A stretch of 64,000 nt of DNA from Sedimentibacter sp. MB35-C1 (GCF_030913635.1 NZ_CP133188.1:2542001-2606000), one strand, 5' to 3'. Shown: positions 1 through 9,301, counted from the stretch's first letter. Notes: generated by a model from the letters alone, not told the origin. A program made the numbers and translations.

Positions 1-1167
1 AAAGAATTTGGTATCCCCATTATAAACAAAAGAATTTCCGTAACTCCCGTTTCATTAATTGCAGGTTCATGCAATGACACCGACTATGTAAAATTTGCAC
101 AGACTCTAGACAAAGCTGCAGATACAGCCGGAGTTGACTTCATAGGAGGATACTCTGCTCTAGTTCAAAAAGGGTTTACTAAGGGAGATTTAATCTTAAT
201 AAATTCAATTCCTGAAGCTTTGGCTTCAACAGAAAAAGTTTGTTCTTCAATTAACGTAGCTTCAACTAAAGCAGGTATAAATATGGATGCAATAAAGTTA
301 ATGGGCAAAATTGTTAAAGATACCGCTTATCTTACAAGAGATAACAACAGCATTGGTTGTGCAAAATTGGTTATATTCGCAAATGCTGTTGAGGACAATC
401 CCTTTATGGCAGGAGCATTTCATGGGCCCGGACAACCTGAAGCTTCAATAAATGTAGGCGTAAGCGGCCCCGGAGTCGTTAAAAACGCACTTGAACAAAT
501 AAGGGGTCAGGACTTCACATCAGTATGCGAGACAATAAAGAAAACAGCTTTTAAGCTTACAAGAGCCGGAGAAGTTGTTGCAAAGGAAATTTCACAAATA
601 TTGGACATACCATTTGGCATAATGGATTTATCTCTTGCTCCTACTGCAGATATAGGTGATAGTGTTGCAAGAATTCTGGAAGAAATAGGGCTTGAAAGCT
701 GCGGAGCTCACGGTACAACTGCAGCCCTGGCACTGCTAAATGATGCCGTTAAAAAGGGAGGAATTATGGCTTCTTCAAACGTGGGAGGCTTGAGCGGCGC
801 TTTTATACCTGTAAGTGAGGACGAAGGAATGATAAATGCAGTTAACAGAGGTTCTTTGGTCATTGAAAAACTTGAAGCAATGACTTGTGTTTGTTCAGTG
901 GGATTAGATATGATTGCTATACCGGGAGATACAAAAGCAAGCACAATTTCTGCAATAATGGCTGATGAATGTGCCATAGGTGTTATTAATCAGAAAACAA
1001 CAGCCGTAAGATTAATTCCGGTATACGGAAAAAGCCTAGGCGATACGGCAGAATTTGGAGGTCTGCTGGGCAGAGCACCAATAATGCCTGTAAGTAAATT
1101 TTCAAGCGATAAATTCATAGAAAGAGGAGGTAAAATACCTGCTCCGATACACAGCTTTAAAAATTAG
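1..1167 (+). CDS. UPF0210 / DUF711 (PFL-like) family protein, 5'-truncated by window edge
   Basis: The reading frame is open from base 1, so about 388 residues of C-terminal protein are visible and roughly 60 N-terminal residues lie outside the window (family members are about 450 aa). The visible start carries the family-typical stretch [14 protein letters not shown], followed by glycine-rich segments such as [14 protein letters not shown] and [10 protein letters not shown]. The internal TTG at 220 is not the start, because conserved sequence continues upstream without a stop. The family is widespread in anaerobes, often paired with an ACT-domain protein, and has no settled biochemical role. 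It faces grdD convergently. Confidence 0.85.
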   Translation, partial: KEFGIPIINKRISVTPVSLIAGSCNDTDYVKFAQTLDKAADTAGVDFIGGYSALVQKGFTKGDLILINSIPEALASTEKVCSSINVASTKAGINMDAIKLMGKIVKDTAYLTRDNNSIGCAKLVIFANAVEDNPFMAGAFHGPGQPEASINVGVSGPGVVKNALEQIRGQDFTSVCETIKKTAFKLTRAGEVVAKEISQILDIPFGIMDLSLAPTADIGDSVARILEEIGLESCGAHGTTAALALLNDAVKKGGIMASSNVGGLSGAFIPVSEDEGMINAVNRGSLVIEKLEAMTCVCSVGLDMIAIPGDTKASTISAIMADECAIGVINQKTTAVRLIPVYGKSLGDTAEFGGLLGRAPIMPVSKFSSDKFIERGGKIPAPIHSFKN

Positions 1168-1197
1168 AATTATCTATGCAGTGCTTTTCTTCAAATA

Positions 1198-1230
1198 ATA
1201 TGGGCAGGTGCAAGAAGCACTGCCCATAAT
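1198..1230 (+). terminator. Hairpin downstream of the UPF0210 gene
   Basis: The arms TATGGGCAG(G)TGC and GCACTGCCCATA pair with one bulged G around an AAGAA loop. No good T-run follows on the plus strand, so this is a hairpin of probable terminator or stabiliser function rather than a textbook terminator. Confidence 0.45.
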
Positions 1231-1233
1231 GTT

Positions 1234-1280
1234 AAAAAAGTCCGTCTGCATTACGATGCCTTGCGCAGGACGAACTTTTT
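1234..1280 (-). terminator. Rho-independent terminator of the grdA-grdC-grdD unit
   Basis: The arms AAAAAGTCCGTC (1235-1246) and GACGAACTTTTT (1269-1280) pair with one G-U, and CTGC/GCAG extends the stem inward. Read on the minus strand the stem is followed by a run of T, 20 bp after the grdD stop codon. Confidence 0.75.
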
Positions 1281-1299
1281 CAACAACCTTCCACAGGTA

Positions 1300-2469
1300 T
1301 CAACAATCAGATTTTTCTTTAGCAATATACTCATTTTCGGCAAGAATTTCAATTGCCTTATCAATATTTGCATCATTTACTAAAATTATAGGTCCGGTAC
1401 ATCCCATTCCGCTTTCAGCGTAAATTCCGTTTTTCCATAAAAGCTTAACGGCATCTTCCAAGTCCATTATTTCAACACCTGAAATCTGAGAAGTTACCAC
1501 TTGTTTTTCCGGAGCCTTTATTTCTTCTTCGGCAGGCTTTTTAGAAGATTTAAGCCCGCTTAATATTTCTGTCAGGCCGGCCTTGTGAGCCTTTTCAAAT
1601 TCCTTTTTAGCTATTTCAAGGCATCCTCCCTTAACCAGCTCAGCAGCAAATTTGATTGCTCCTTCAACCAGCGGCGAACCTGAAGCTCTTGAAATAATAA
1701 GAATCAGTTTATCAAAGTTTTCTCCTATTCCGGGGCCGTAGCCATATCCTAATGATTCGTAGCTTCCGCCTGTTGTATAGGAAGAAAAGATTTTTATCAT
1801 TAAATTTCCTGTCAGCGAATCCATTACCATGACGTCTGCAGAACCTGTTAGAAGGTCATTTCCTCTCATAACAGCACCGCCGTCTGCTCTTTGTGATGCT
1901 GCGAAGTTTATGTCGTAACCTTGGTCTTTAAGTTTCTTAAGTGCTATTTCTGTTTGTCTTGCTCCGTCAACATTTAATATACCTACTGTAGGATTTTTTA
2001 TCCCGCATGCTTTGGCTGTTATTATGCCGTAAATAGCATTTTTAACCATACCTTCCACTTTATCGGTTGAGGATGTTCCTGTTGTTGTTGCTATGAACAT
2101 CTCTTTTCCTTTTCCGGGAGTTACTACTCTTCCTACTGTTGAAACTCCTATGGGGAATGGATAATGCATCGTTACCGCTGCATCTACTTCTTTGGAATTA
2201 AGTAGTGATTCCATGGTTGTATGTGCTTCGTCTTCTGTATTTACAAATGCTGTTTTTACACCTTCTGCTTCTTTTGATCCGATTACGGTAGTATCTATTC
2301 CGCTTTTTGCTGCTTTTACTGCTGCTGAATAAATATTATCTTCACCGTGTTCGCTTCCCATGGCAGTAACGGCTACCTTCGGCTTCTGTCCGTATTCTCC
2401 GCTAATCAGTGTGTCTGCCAGCTGATCGAACACTTTGCCTATTATTTGTTTTACTTGTTTTTCAGACAT
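1300..2469 (-). CDS. grdD: Glycine reductase complex component C, alpha subunit GrdD
   Basis: GrdD (389 aa, normal length) has a PlsX-like phosphate acyltransferase fold. With GrdC it forms protein C, which takes the carboxymethyl-selenoether carried by GrdA and releases acetyl phosphate with inorganic phosphate. The conserved cysteine of the C-terminal GMGCTGPIILV motif lies at about residue 357 and is the residue expected to carry the acetyl thioester. It is the last gene of trxB-trxA-grdA-grdC-grdD, 12 bp after grdC, and is followed by a terminator. The segment between about 320 and 340 is a Lys/Glu-rich linker. Confidence 0.93.
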   Translation of the reverse strand: MSEKQVKQIIGKVFDQLADTLISGEYGQKPKVAVTAMGSEHGEDNIYSAAVKAAKSGIDTTVIGSKEAEGVKTAFVNTEDEAHTTMESLLNSKEVDAAVTMHYPFPIGVSTVGRVVTPGKGKEMFIATTTGTSSTDKVEGMVKNAIYGIITAKACGIKNPTVGILNVDGARQTEIALKKLKDQGYDINFAASQRADGGAVMRGNDLLTGSADVMVMDSLTGNLMIKIFSSYTTGGSYESLGYGYGPGIGENFDKLILIISRASGSPLVEGAIKFAAELVKGGCLEIAKKEFEKAHKAGLTEILSGLKSSKKPAEEEIKAPEKQVVTSQISGVEIMDLEDAVKLLWKNGIYAESGMGCTGPIILVNDANIDKAIEILAENEYIAKEKSDC

Positions 2470-2481
2470 ATAAATGCCCTC

Positions 2482-4014
2482 CTATTCTGCCAATAGATTT
2501 GAAGCGAAGTTCTTCAGAGCTTCTGCAATAAGTCCTTTTACTTTTTCCTCTGAAATTGTTGACTGCGGTTCTTGTTCTCCTTTATTTGCTTCAATAATAA
2601 AGGATACGCCGTCAAACAGGTTTGTCATTCTTCCTAGGAAGAGACTTCCTTTTCCTACTATCATAGTATTTTTTATTTTTCCGTCCATGATATCTTGTCT
2701 GCAGAATCCTATGTAAGGAACTCCTGAAGGTATATGTCCTTGTGTAGGTGCCCAGCCAACCATACCATGTTTAGCTGTGAACTCTGCTAATTCTTTTCTC
2801 TCCATGTGACCCATTTTTACTGCCAGGGCTCCTATCATCTTGTAGTTTGCCAATGGCACATCTCCTGCTCCTGCTGGTTTTGTTATGTCTGGGTTTTGCA
2901 TTTCTACTGAGTATTTATCTACATCTGTTATTTTCATGCCTGCTTTTTCTAAGGATGAAACTAATGATGATATAACTGCCTGTGGTGATGATCCTGTTCC
3001 TACTGTGTGTTTTCCTACCAGGTCTAGGTTTATTTCGGGGCTTACTCCGTCATTTTTGCTTATGAGTATGGCAAAGCCGCCTAATACGTCTTCTAAAATC
3101 GGAAGTCCTTTTTTTATGTGGTCTTTTCCGTTCATTCCAAGTTTTGCTGTGCATCCACCGGCGGATACTACAACGTTGTTGAATACTCCTGCTTTTACTA
3201 ATGCTGCTGCTTCTATCAGCGCATGGGTCGGTCCTGCACAGAATCCTCTTGTGTCTGATCCTGTTGCATTTACAAATCCTGCTACTTCTGCGCAGGCTTT
3301 TGCAAAGTTTCCTCCGCCTCTTTGGTTCATATCTCCGCATGCTTCTTCGCAGCAGTCTATTACATAGTCTATTTCTTCTTTGTTTATGTCGTTTTTGTAT
3401 GTGAGGTTTAATAATGCAAGTACGTTTGATGCTTTTGATACTAAGTTTTCCATCATTACATGGGCGCTTAGGTTAACGTCTATGTCGTGTGCTCTTTTTA
3501 CGCAGCCTACTAGTTTGCCGTCGTTGTATAATGGTTCTGAATGTTCTTCATCAACGTATTTTTTTATTGTTTCTGCTTCTTCTCCCTGCTTGATTCTGCT
3601 TAGCAATGCTTCATCAAATAATGGATGTTTTTCAAGCTTTGCTTTTGTTTCGGCTAAGAAGTTGTTTTCTATTTTTACAAGGTCGAATACGTCACACATC
3701 TGCATCAGAACTATAAATTCGTCCTGCGGCATTATTTCTCCGAATTTTCCCCATCTTTCTGCTTTTTCGAGCTTTTTGTCGTTCCATGGCTGTGCGTATC
3801 CTGCAAGTTCTTCTGGTGTTATGTTTCCTATATATGTCTGGTTTGGAAGATAGTTCACTACTTCTTCAAAGGTTCTCAGGTGGTCTTTTATTTGTTTTAG
3901 GTATTCTGAGTTTGGATTTACGGTTCTTTCAGTTGTTTGGGTTGTTCCGTTATGGATAACCATATCAGGAGTAAATGCCAATATATAGCTGGCTCCTTTT
4001 ATTACACTGTTCAT
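2482..4014 (-). CDS. grdC: Glycine reductase complex component C, beta subunit GrdC
   Basis: GrdC (510 aa) is the large subunit of protein C and belongs to the thiolase/KAS III-like superfamily. The start MNSVIKGASYILAFTPDMV and the segment GFCAGPTHALIEAAAL are typical. It works with GrdD to convert the Se-carboxymethyl group on GrdA to acetyl phosphate, common to the glycine, sarcosine and betaine reductases. It lies downstream of grdA, separated by a perfect hairpin. An AGG-type site precedes the ATG. Confidence 0.94.
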   Translation of the reverse strand: MNSVIKGASYILAFTPDMVIHNGTTQTTERTVNPNSEYLKQIKDHLRTFEEVVNYLPNQTYIGNITPEELAGYAQPWNDKKLEKAERWGKFGEIMPQDEFIVLMQMCDVFDLVKIENNFLAETKAKLEKHPLFDEALLSRIKQGEEAETIKKYVDEEHSEPLYNDGKLVGCVKRAHDIDVNLSAHVMMENLVSKASNVLALLNLTYKNDINKEEIDYVIDCCEEACGDMNQRGGGNFAKACAEVAGFVNATGSDTRGFCAGPTHALIEAAALVKAGVFNNVVVSAGGCTAKLGMNGKDHIKKGLPILEDVLGGFAILISKNDGVSPEINLDLVGKHTVGTGSSPQAVISSLVSSLEKAGMKITDVDKYSVEMQNPDITKPAGAGDVPLANYKMIGALAVKMGHMERKELAEFTAKHGMVGWAPTQGHIPSGVPYIGFCRQDIMDGKIKNTMIVGKGSLFLGRMTNLFDGVSFIIEANKGEQEPQSTISEEKVKGLIAEALKNFASNLLAE

Positions 4015-4034
4015 AATAACCTCCGTTATTCAAA

Positions 4035-4062
4035 ATTTGCTTCGCATTTCTGCGAAGCAAAT
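4035..4062 (-). terminator. Perfect 12-bp hairpin between grdA and grdC
   Basis: The arms ATTTGCTTCGCA and TGCGAAGCAAAT pair perfectly around a TTTC loop. On the minus strand it is followed only by TTTTG, so it is probably a partial terminator or 3'-end stabiliser, giving more grdA message than grdCD message. Confidence 0.6.
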
Positions 4063-4093
4063 AAATTCGATTGTCTATATAAAGTACTAAATA

Positions 4094-4567
4094 TTAAAGA
4101 TATTTACAATAGTCTTCTCTTATTGGTGTCATTTCGCTTATTATATCGTCAACATCCAATACCATTTCCATCATACTGATTTGCTCGTCGTAAACGGCTT
4201 CGTCTACTTCTTCTTTTATTTCTGGTTCGCACACGTGGAATACTGAGAGTCCTAACTGAACTCCTGTCAATGGACCTGCAAATGTTGGGTCTCCGTTTGT
4301 TACGGTTTCTGCAGCTAATCCTGCTGCTTCTCCTTCTGCTGCTCCAAGTACTACTACTAGGTTCTCTGCACCGTACTTTTCTGCAAATTCTTTAACCCTT
4401 TTTTGATTTTCCAAATCCATTGCTCCTGCGCTTGTTCAGACGAAGCATTCTGTTGATGAAAATACTGTTTCGCCGCCTGCGGTTTTTACGCATTCTTCTA
4501 TGGCTGGTCCTGGTATTCCATCTCTGTCGCCTATTATTATTACTTTTTTACCTTTTAATAAGCTCAT
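4094..4567 (-). CDS. grdA: Glycine reductase selenoprotein A (GrdA), in-frame TGA read as selenocysteine
   Basis: GrdA is the small (157 aa) selenoprotein carrying the carboxymethyl group from protein B to protein C. Conventional translation starts only at an internal ATG (4420), but the frame continues upstream through TGA (4436-4438) to an ATG at 4567 with a GGAGG-type site at 4571-4580. The N-terminus [20 protein letters not shown] and the redox motif CFV-Sec-TSAGA are textbook GrdA, with Sec at residue 44 as in characterised GrdA proteins. It follows trxA, whose product supplies electrons. This is not a pseudogene. I did not identify a convincing SECIS fold for this TGA by eye. Confidence 0.95.
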
Positions 4568-4594
4568 TTTTTTCCTCCTTATTTGGTTTTTTTG

Positions 4595-4912
4595 TTATAT
4601 ATATTTTTTTATCATTGCTTCTACATTGTCGGGTGTAGCGTCTTCTTTTATGAGTTCTTCTACTTTTTCTCCGTCTTTATAGATTGCAATAACTGGTAAG
4701 CCAAGTACTTTCTGTCCTATTGCTACTCTTCTTGCTTTTGTTGTGTTTAGTTTTGTGAATTTTATTTTGCCGTCGTATTTTTCTGACAGTGCTTCTACGT
4801 GGGGCATTAATGCTTCGCATGGTGCGCATCCGTCTCCGAAAAAGTCTACTAATATGTATCCTTCGCCTTTTAATACTTCTGGTTCAAATGTGGTTTTATC
4901 GAGTACTAACAT
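4595..4912 (-). CDS. trxA: Thioredoxin of the glycine reductase system
   Basis: A 105-aa thioredoxin passing electrons from TrxB to the selenoprotein. Active-site cysteines are at residues 29 and 32 in the sequence [10 protein letters not shown]. The usual WCGPC is replaced by GCAPC, a variation also known from thioredoxins of glycine reductase operons. Later elements ([13 protein letters not shown], containing the cis-proline) are normal. It lies between trxB and grdA. Confidence 0.93.
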   Translation of the reverse strand: MLVLDKTTFEPEVLKGEGYILVDFFGDGCAPCEALMPHVEALSEKYDGKIKFTKLNTTKARRVAIGQKVLGLPVIAIYKDGEKVEELIKEDATPDNVEAMIKKYI

Positions 4913-4922
4913 TCTTTCCCTC

Positions 4923-5858
4923 CTATAATGATTCTATATATTTTTCTGCCTGTACTGCTGCTATGGCTCCGTCTCCGGCTGCCGTAACTACTTGTCTCAG
5001 GCTTTTTACTCTAATATCTCCGGCTGCGTATACGCCTTCTATGTTTGTTTTCATGTTTTCGTCGGTTTCTACATAGCCTCTTTCTAATTTAAGTATTCCT
5101 TCGTACAGTTTGGTCTTTGGCTCGTATCCTATGAATACGAATATACCGAATGTACCGTCTTCTTCGTCGGCTTTTATTTCTGTTGTTTCTTTGGTTTTTA
5201 CATTTTCTAAAACCATTGTATCTACTATGCCGTCGCCTTTTATTTCTTTTACTACTGAATCCCATATAAAGTTAATTTTTGGATTTGCTTTGGCTTTTTC
5301 TTGTATTGATTTTGCGGCTCTTAATTCGTCTCTTCTGTGTATTATGGATACTTTTCTTGCGAATTTTGTCAGATACATTGCTTCTTCTACTGCTGTGTCT
5401 CCGCCTCCTACAACGAATACTTCAAAGTCTTCGAAGAATGCTCCGTCGCAAGTCGCACAGTATGAAACGCCTTTTCCTGTAAATACTTTCTCTCCGGGGC
5501 ATCCTATTGGTTTGGATGTTGCTCCTCCGGCGATTATTACTGTTTTTCCTACGTATTCGCCTTTTTTTCCTACTAGTACTTTTTCTTTGCCTTCGAGTTT
5601 TACTTCTACTATTTCATCGTATACTTTTTCGGCTCCAAAATGTTTTGCCTGTTCTGCCATCCTGTCAATCAATGTAGGTCCTGATTCTCCTTCCAGGCAG
5701 CCTGGATAGTTTTCTACTTCTGATGTGAGCGCTATTTGCCCTCCGTCTTTTTCTTTTTCGATTATCAAAGTGCTCAGTCTTGCTCTTCCGGCATACAGCC
5801 CTGCTGATAATCCCGCCGGTCCTGCTCCGACTATTAAAACGTCATATACTTTGCTCAT
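4923..5858 (-). CDS. trxB: Thioredoxin reductase
   Basis: A 311-aa FAD-dependent pyridine nucleotide-disulfide reductase of the low-molecular-weight type. The FAD motif [10 protein letters not shown] is at residues 11-20, the redox pair CATC at 134-137, a second nucleotide motif [12 protein letters not shown] near 150, and the C-terminal FAD motif YAAGDIR near 280. It reduces TrxA for glycine reductase. It is the first gene of the trxB-trxA-grdA-grdC-grdD unit, with an AGAGGTG ribosome site before the ATG. Confidence 0.94.
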   Translation of the reverse strand: MSKVYDVLIVGAGPAGLSAGLYAGRARLSTLIIEKEKDGGQIALTSEVENYPGCLEGESGPTLIDRMAEQAKHFGAEKVYDEIVEVKLEGKEKVLVGKKGEYVGKTVIIAGGATSKPIGCPGEKVFTGKGVSYCATCDGAFFEDFEVFVVGGGDTAVEEAMYLTKFARKVSIIHRRDELRAAKSIQEKAKANPKINFIWDSVVKEIKGDGIVDTMVLENVKTKETTEIKADEEDGTFGIFVFIGYEPKTKLYEGILKLERGYVETDENMKTNIEGVYAAGDIRVKSLRQVVTAAGDGAIAAVQAEKYIESL

Positions 5859-5910
5859 TTCACACCTCTTTTCTAGCGTTGTTATAAAACTTTTTTATAC
5901 TATGACCTCA

Positions 5911-5955
5911 TTTTAACATAATCATGATTATATTTCAATCATGATTATGTTAAAA
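5911..5955 (-). promoter_or_regulatory. 19-bp perfect inverted repeat in the trxB leader
   Basis: The arms 5911-5929 and 5937-5955 are exact reverse complements around a 7-nt loop. Each arm contains the palindrome AATCATGATT (5920-5929 and 5937-5946), so the element is also a pair of dyads 17 bp apart. It is 53 bp upstream of trxB and has no T-run after it, so an operator or leader structure is more likely than a terminator. Confidence 0.6.
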
Positions 5956-6021
5956 TATTATCTATTTTTGCAAATAATTTTTATCGTTCCATGCAAAGCA
6001 GTATTTTCCTAGTATAGCAAC

Positions 6022-6050
6022 TTTATACCACACACGAAATAGCAATGCAA
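6022..6050 (-). promoter_or_regulatory. Candidate sigma-70-type promoter of the trxB-grdD unit
   Basis: On the minus strand TTGCAT (6045-6050) and TATAAA (6022-6027) are separated by 17 bp. This would give a leader of about 155 nt containing the 19-bp inverted repeat. No experimental support; the -35 element is a 4/6 match. Confidence 0.4.
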
Positions 6051-6168
6051 TACAAAACAATATTTATTGTAAATTTTCAAAATACTTTCATTTTTATTAT
6101 ATCCTAAGTTAATATCAATATTAATGATATTTATTATAGAATAAAATTTTATGGAAACGCCACAACAT

Positions 6169-6201
6169 AAGTATCTGGCAGATTAAAACCTGCCAGTACT
6201 T
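6169..6201 (-). terminator. Hairpin after grdB
   Basis: AAGTATCTGGCAG (6169-6181) pairs with CTGCCAGTACTT (6190-6201) with one unpaired base. It lies 45 bp after the grdB stop codon. There is no strong T-run, so termination may be weak. The rest of the 5859-6245 spacer is AT-rich with no gene visible. Confidence 0.45.
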
Positions 6202-6245
6202 GTGCAATGGCAAATAATCTCAAAAAATTTATCGATTATCAACTC

Positions 6246-7550
6246 TTATTTTTCAAATACGGTTTGTTCTGTAACCTCAGTTTCCAAAGCTTTCAATGCT
6301 CTTGCAACCAAATCTCTTCTTATAGCTCTTTCTTCTTCAAGAGTAAGTGCCGGATTTCCAAGAGGATGAGGTATTGCTATAGTAGGTACTATTCTGTTAG
6401 CTCCTACTGTTAGTGATATAGGAACTACGGTACACATATGTACTACAGGAATTCCCGCTCTTTCTATTTCTTTTACCATCGTTGCGCCGCAACGTGTACA
6501 GGTGCCTCAGGTTGATGTTAATATAACTGCATCAACTCCGTCAGCTTTTAGTTCTTGAGCGTACTCAGCTGCAAATGCTTTTGCGTTTTTAACTGCCGTA
6601 CCGTTACCAACTGTTGTATAGAAATATCTGTGAAGGCTGCCTATCTTACCTTCTTTTTCAAATTCTCTTAATATATCAACTGGCAACACTCTGTCTGGAT
6701 CTTGATTAGCATAAACCGGGTCATATCCACCGTGTGCTGTAGCAAATGTTTCTTCGGTTAAGTCCATAACACCCTCAATATCATACTTACCGAATTTTGA
6801 AGCACTTGATGACTCAATATGGTCAGGATTTCCTTTTGGAACAATACCGCCTGATGTAACAAGTGCAACTTTGCATTTTGTTATATCTTTAACAGCCGGA
6901 TTCGGTTCTACTCTGTCAAAGTCGGGCATAGGGAACTCTGTAACATATTCCTTGCCGCTAAGCTTATTAAGAAGCATTTTAACTGCTCTCTTGGATCCTC
7001 TTTCTTTATCGAAAAAGTTAACTCTTATACCGTTTGGCATGTAACCTTCTTCAATAGATGCACCTATTTTTTCTTTCTTAGCAAGTTTCAGTGCCAATGG
7101 TGCCATTTTCTTGACAGCATCTCTCATACCTGCAGCAGAATTCTTTGTTGAAACAATATACAGACTGTTTTTAAACATATCTGCACCTGGATTTTCTATA
7201 TACATACCCGTTAGTACAGGGATTCCCAGTTCATCCTTTACAGCCTGAGCAATAGTTCCGCATGCAACTCCATATCTTCCTGCATTGAAAGCCGGCCCTG
7301 CTATAAACAAGTCTGGTTTGTATTTTTTTACCATTTCAATAATATTGTTCTTTGCTTCTTCAAGGTTTTCATTGAAGTATGAGTCTCCGCATACAACAGT
7401 TGCAACTATTTCTGCTTCATCTTTGAATGCTTGCTGGAAAGCTAATCCAGGTCCTACGATGCCTTCTCTTAATTCAGCAGGAATGTGAGCCATTTCTTCT
7501 CCGCCTATATTTGCAAAGAATTGATTTATATAATGAACAACTTTTAGCAT
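6246..7550 (-). CDS. grdB: Glycine reductase protein B, 47-kDa selenoprotein subunit GrdB, in-frame TGA read as selenocysteine
   Basis: GrdB (434 aa with Sec counted) is the glycine-binding selenoprotein subunit of protein B. It appears split at TGA 6507-6509, but the frame reads through as ILTST-Sec-GTCTRCGATMVKEIERAG, the conserved Sec motif, with Sec at residue 348. The start chosen is ATG 7550 (MLKVVHYINQFFANIGGEE), which has AAGGAGGAG at ideal spacing; the longer frame from 7577 would place the ribosome site inside the gene. It is preceded by grdE and followed by a hairpin. A compact hairpin just after the TGA is a good SECIS candidate. Confidence 0.95.
6480..6494 (-). promoter_or_regulatory. 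Candidate bacterial SECIS hairpin in grdB
   Basis: In the mRNA, CGUUGC-GGC-GCAACG forms a perfect 6-bp stem with a GGC apical loop beginning 18 nt after the UGA. A small apical loop with G in its first two positions, 16-37 nt after the UGA, fits the general bacterial SECIS rule. Confidence 0.6.
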
Positions 7551-7566
7551 TATTTTCTCCTCCTTC

Positions 7567-8847
7567 CTATCTCGCACTCAATTTGTTGAAGCCCATTTCA
7601 TTTGTAGCTCCTGTTATTACCTGAAGCTCCGCAGTAATGCTTCCATCTTTATGTAAACTTCCGTCAAAACCTCCTGCAATAATATCAGCTACATCAGCAT
7701 AGCCGATTACTTTATCCATAGCCGGGAGTTCTATTACTTCGTTTGCATTACCTCCTGTTACCACAGCATCAGCACTTGCATCTGCATCGGCAAGAGATTG
7801 TGATGAACCGTCTCTACCAGCATATTCATCCGTAATTATTACAGTCTTAATGCCTTTAGCTTCTATCTTTTTACAGTTCATTATCAAGTCTGTATCCGGA
7901 TTACCGAAGCCTTCCTGAGATATTACAACGCCGTCAACTCCTAAAAGTTCAGCAAGTTTTGCACTCCAGTTTGATGATCTTTCCTTGTCAGCAAGGTATA
8001 CATTTTCATTTGTTATTATTACTCCAACAAAATTCAATGTTTTCCCATGTTCTTCAAACAAATCGTGAATTACAGGATTATTTAAATGATGATATGTGGT
8101 GTTTTTATCACATGCAGAAACACAGTTTCCACTCACAATTGCACCGTCAAAAATTTCTGTAGGGTAAATCATTGTTGTCAATGATTGTTTAGCATCTACT
8201 CCGTAAACATATGTATCGTGCATCAATCCTTGACTCTGAAGCATTAATACATAAGCTACTCTAGGAAGTTCAGGATAAAGTTTTATTCCTTCAACTAAAT
8301 TAGGAGTCTCAAAAGTATGTACTTCATCTGGTGTTAAAGTTCTAGCAAGTTCTCCTAAATATGCTGCTACTTTGTATCCTGCAAATCTAAGAGCTTTTTC
8401 ATGTTCATGCTGTTTTAATCCATCAATAGGTTCGCATACCGCCACTAAATTGTTTAGTTTAGAAAAAGGAGTATACTCAGCGCCAGATCCATCCATATCT
8501 ATGATACCTTCCTGGAATCCAACAATTTTTCCTGTAGTAACAACAGCAGCTCCCTTTAAAACATTTGTCTTGCCTGAGCCTACAGTCTCAACCTTATTGA
8601 GCATTCCAGGAAAAATTCCTCCGGCACCTTCAACTTTTACCCTCGGTTCAATAACATCTTTAACGGGCATAATTCTAATACTTTCGCCAGGTCTAGCCAA
8701 TTCAATTTCCGCTGACTTAAAATTTTGTTCTTCTAGAATTAATGCTTTTACTTCATCTTTGTTCACATACAATGTTCCGTTTTCAACCTTAGAATGTTCA
8801 GCGAACTGAATATCCTTAATAAAAACATAGCCTAATTCTAATTTCAA
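7567..8847 (-). CDS. grdE: Glycine reductase protein B proprotein GrdE (alpha/beta subunits)
   Basis: GrdE (426 aa) is the proprotein of the two smaller protein B subunits, cleaved at an Asn-Cys bond so that the new N-terminal cysteine becomes a pyruvoyl group that binds glycine as a Schiff base. The motif SGNCVSACDK places this Cys at residue 242, which matches characterised GrdE and supports the chosen start. The start is TTG 8847 (LKLELGYVFIKDIQF): the ATG at 8862 overlaps the GGAGGTGA ribosome site. It lies between grdX and grdB. Confidence 0.93.
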   Translation of the reverse strand: MKLELGYVFIKDIQFAEHSKVENGTLYVNKDEVKALILEEQNFKSAEIELARPGESIRIMPVKDVIEPRVKVEGAGGIFPGMLNKVETVGSGKTNVLKGAAVVTTGKIVGFQEGIIDMDGSGAEYTPFSKLNNLVAVCEPIDGLKQHEHEKALRFAGYKVAAYLGELARTLTPDEVHTFETPNLVEGIKLYPELPRVAYVLMLQSQGLMHDTYVYGVDAKQSLTTMIYPTEIFDGAIVSGNCVSACDKNTTYHHLNNPVIHDLFEEHGKTLNFVGVIITNENVYLADKERSSNWSAKLAELLGVDGVVISQEGFGNPDTDLIMNCKKIEAKGIKTVIITDEYAGRDGSSQSLADADASADAVVTGGNANEVIELPAMDKVIGYADVADIIAGGFDGSLHKDGSITAELQVITGATNEMGFNKLSAR

Positions 8848-8874
8848 AACACTCACCTCCATAATTATTCATGG

Positions 8875-9234
8875 TTATATATTTAACGCGCTTTCAAGCA
8901 CTGTTAAATCAATTAATTTAAAATCATTTTCAATCTTTTCAGTTAGATTGATGAGCTTGTTCTTATTAAATCTGTCATATGTCACTATTGAATTTTCTAT
9001 AATGTAAACAGAATCGTAATTCAACTCAGACTTATTATCTGCAATTATCACAGATTTATAAGGCGTTTCATTTGGTTTTAAACTGCTCGACAAAGGATGT
9101 GTTAAAAGCTCGTACCCTTCATGTATCTTGTCCCTTGTTTTGACCAATACATCTCTATAGCTTCCGACTATATAAATTACACTGTATGTATCCTTGTGCT
9201 TATTGTATACCCAATCATTATTCGTAATTATCAT
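8875..9234 (-). CDS. grdX: GrdX family protein
   Basis: A 119-aa protein of the GrdX family, found almost only in glycine/betaine reductase operons. Its biochemical role is unknown. Visible features are the N-terminal IITNNDWVYNK, a central GSYRDVLVKTRDKIHEGYELLTHPLSSSLKPNETPYKS core (conserved HPLSSSxKPNxTPY type motif) and an acidic C-terminus. It is the first gene downstream of the glycine riboswitch, so its expression should follow glycine. Translation starts at ATG 9234. Confidence 0.88.
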   Translation of the reverse strand: MIITNNDWVYNKHKDTYSVIYIVGSYRDVLVKTRDKIHEGYELLTHPLSSSLKPNETPYKSVIIADNKSELNYDSVYIIENSIVTYDRFNKNKLINLTEKIENDFKLIDLTVLESALNI

Positions 9235-9301
9235 AGTTTCATCCTTAAAATGAAGATTTTTATTCTTGAAAATTATGTCATTATTATGTTGTAAAAGCCG
9301 A

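Noticed and set aside
2885-3853. Long plus-strand open frames antisense to grdC
   Set aside because: They lie wholly within grdC on the opposite strand, show low-complexity composition and lack ribosome sites.
4415-4436. SECIS hairpin after the grdA TGA
   Set aside because: No stable stem with a small G-containing apical loop could be drawn by eye; a folding program would be needed.
4094-4567. grdA as a pseudogene or two ORFs because of an in-frame TGA
   Set aside because: The TGA lies exactly at the conserved Sec position (44) in CFV-Sec-TSAGA, and both flanks match GrdA.
6246-7550. grdB as a frameshifted or split gene
   Set aside because: The frame reads through a TGA at the known Sec site, followed by a SECIS-like hairpin; no frameshift is present.
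8862-8862. ATG 8862 as the start of grdE
   Set aside because: It overlaps the GGAGGTGA ribosome site; TTG 8847 gives correct spacing and places the processed Cys at 242.
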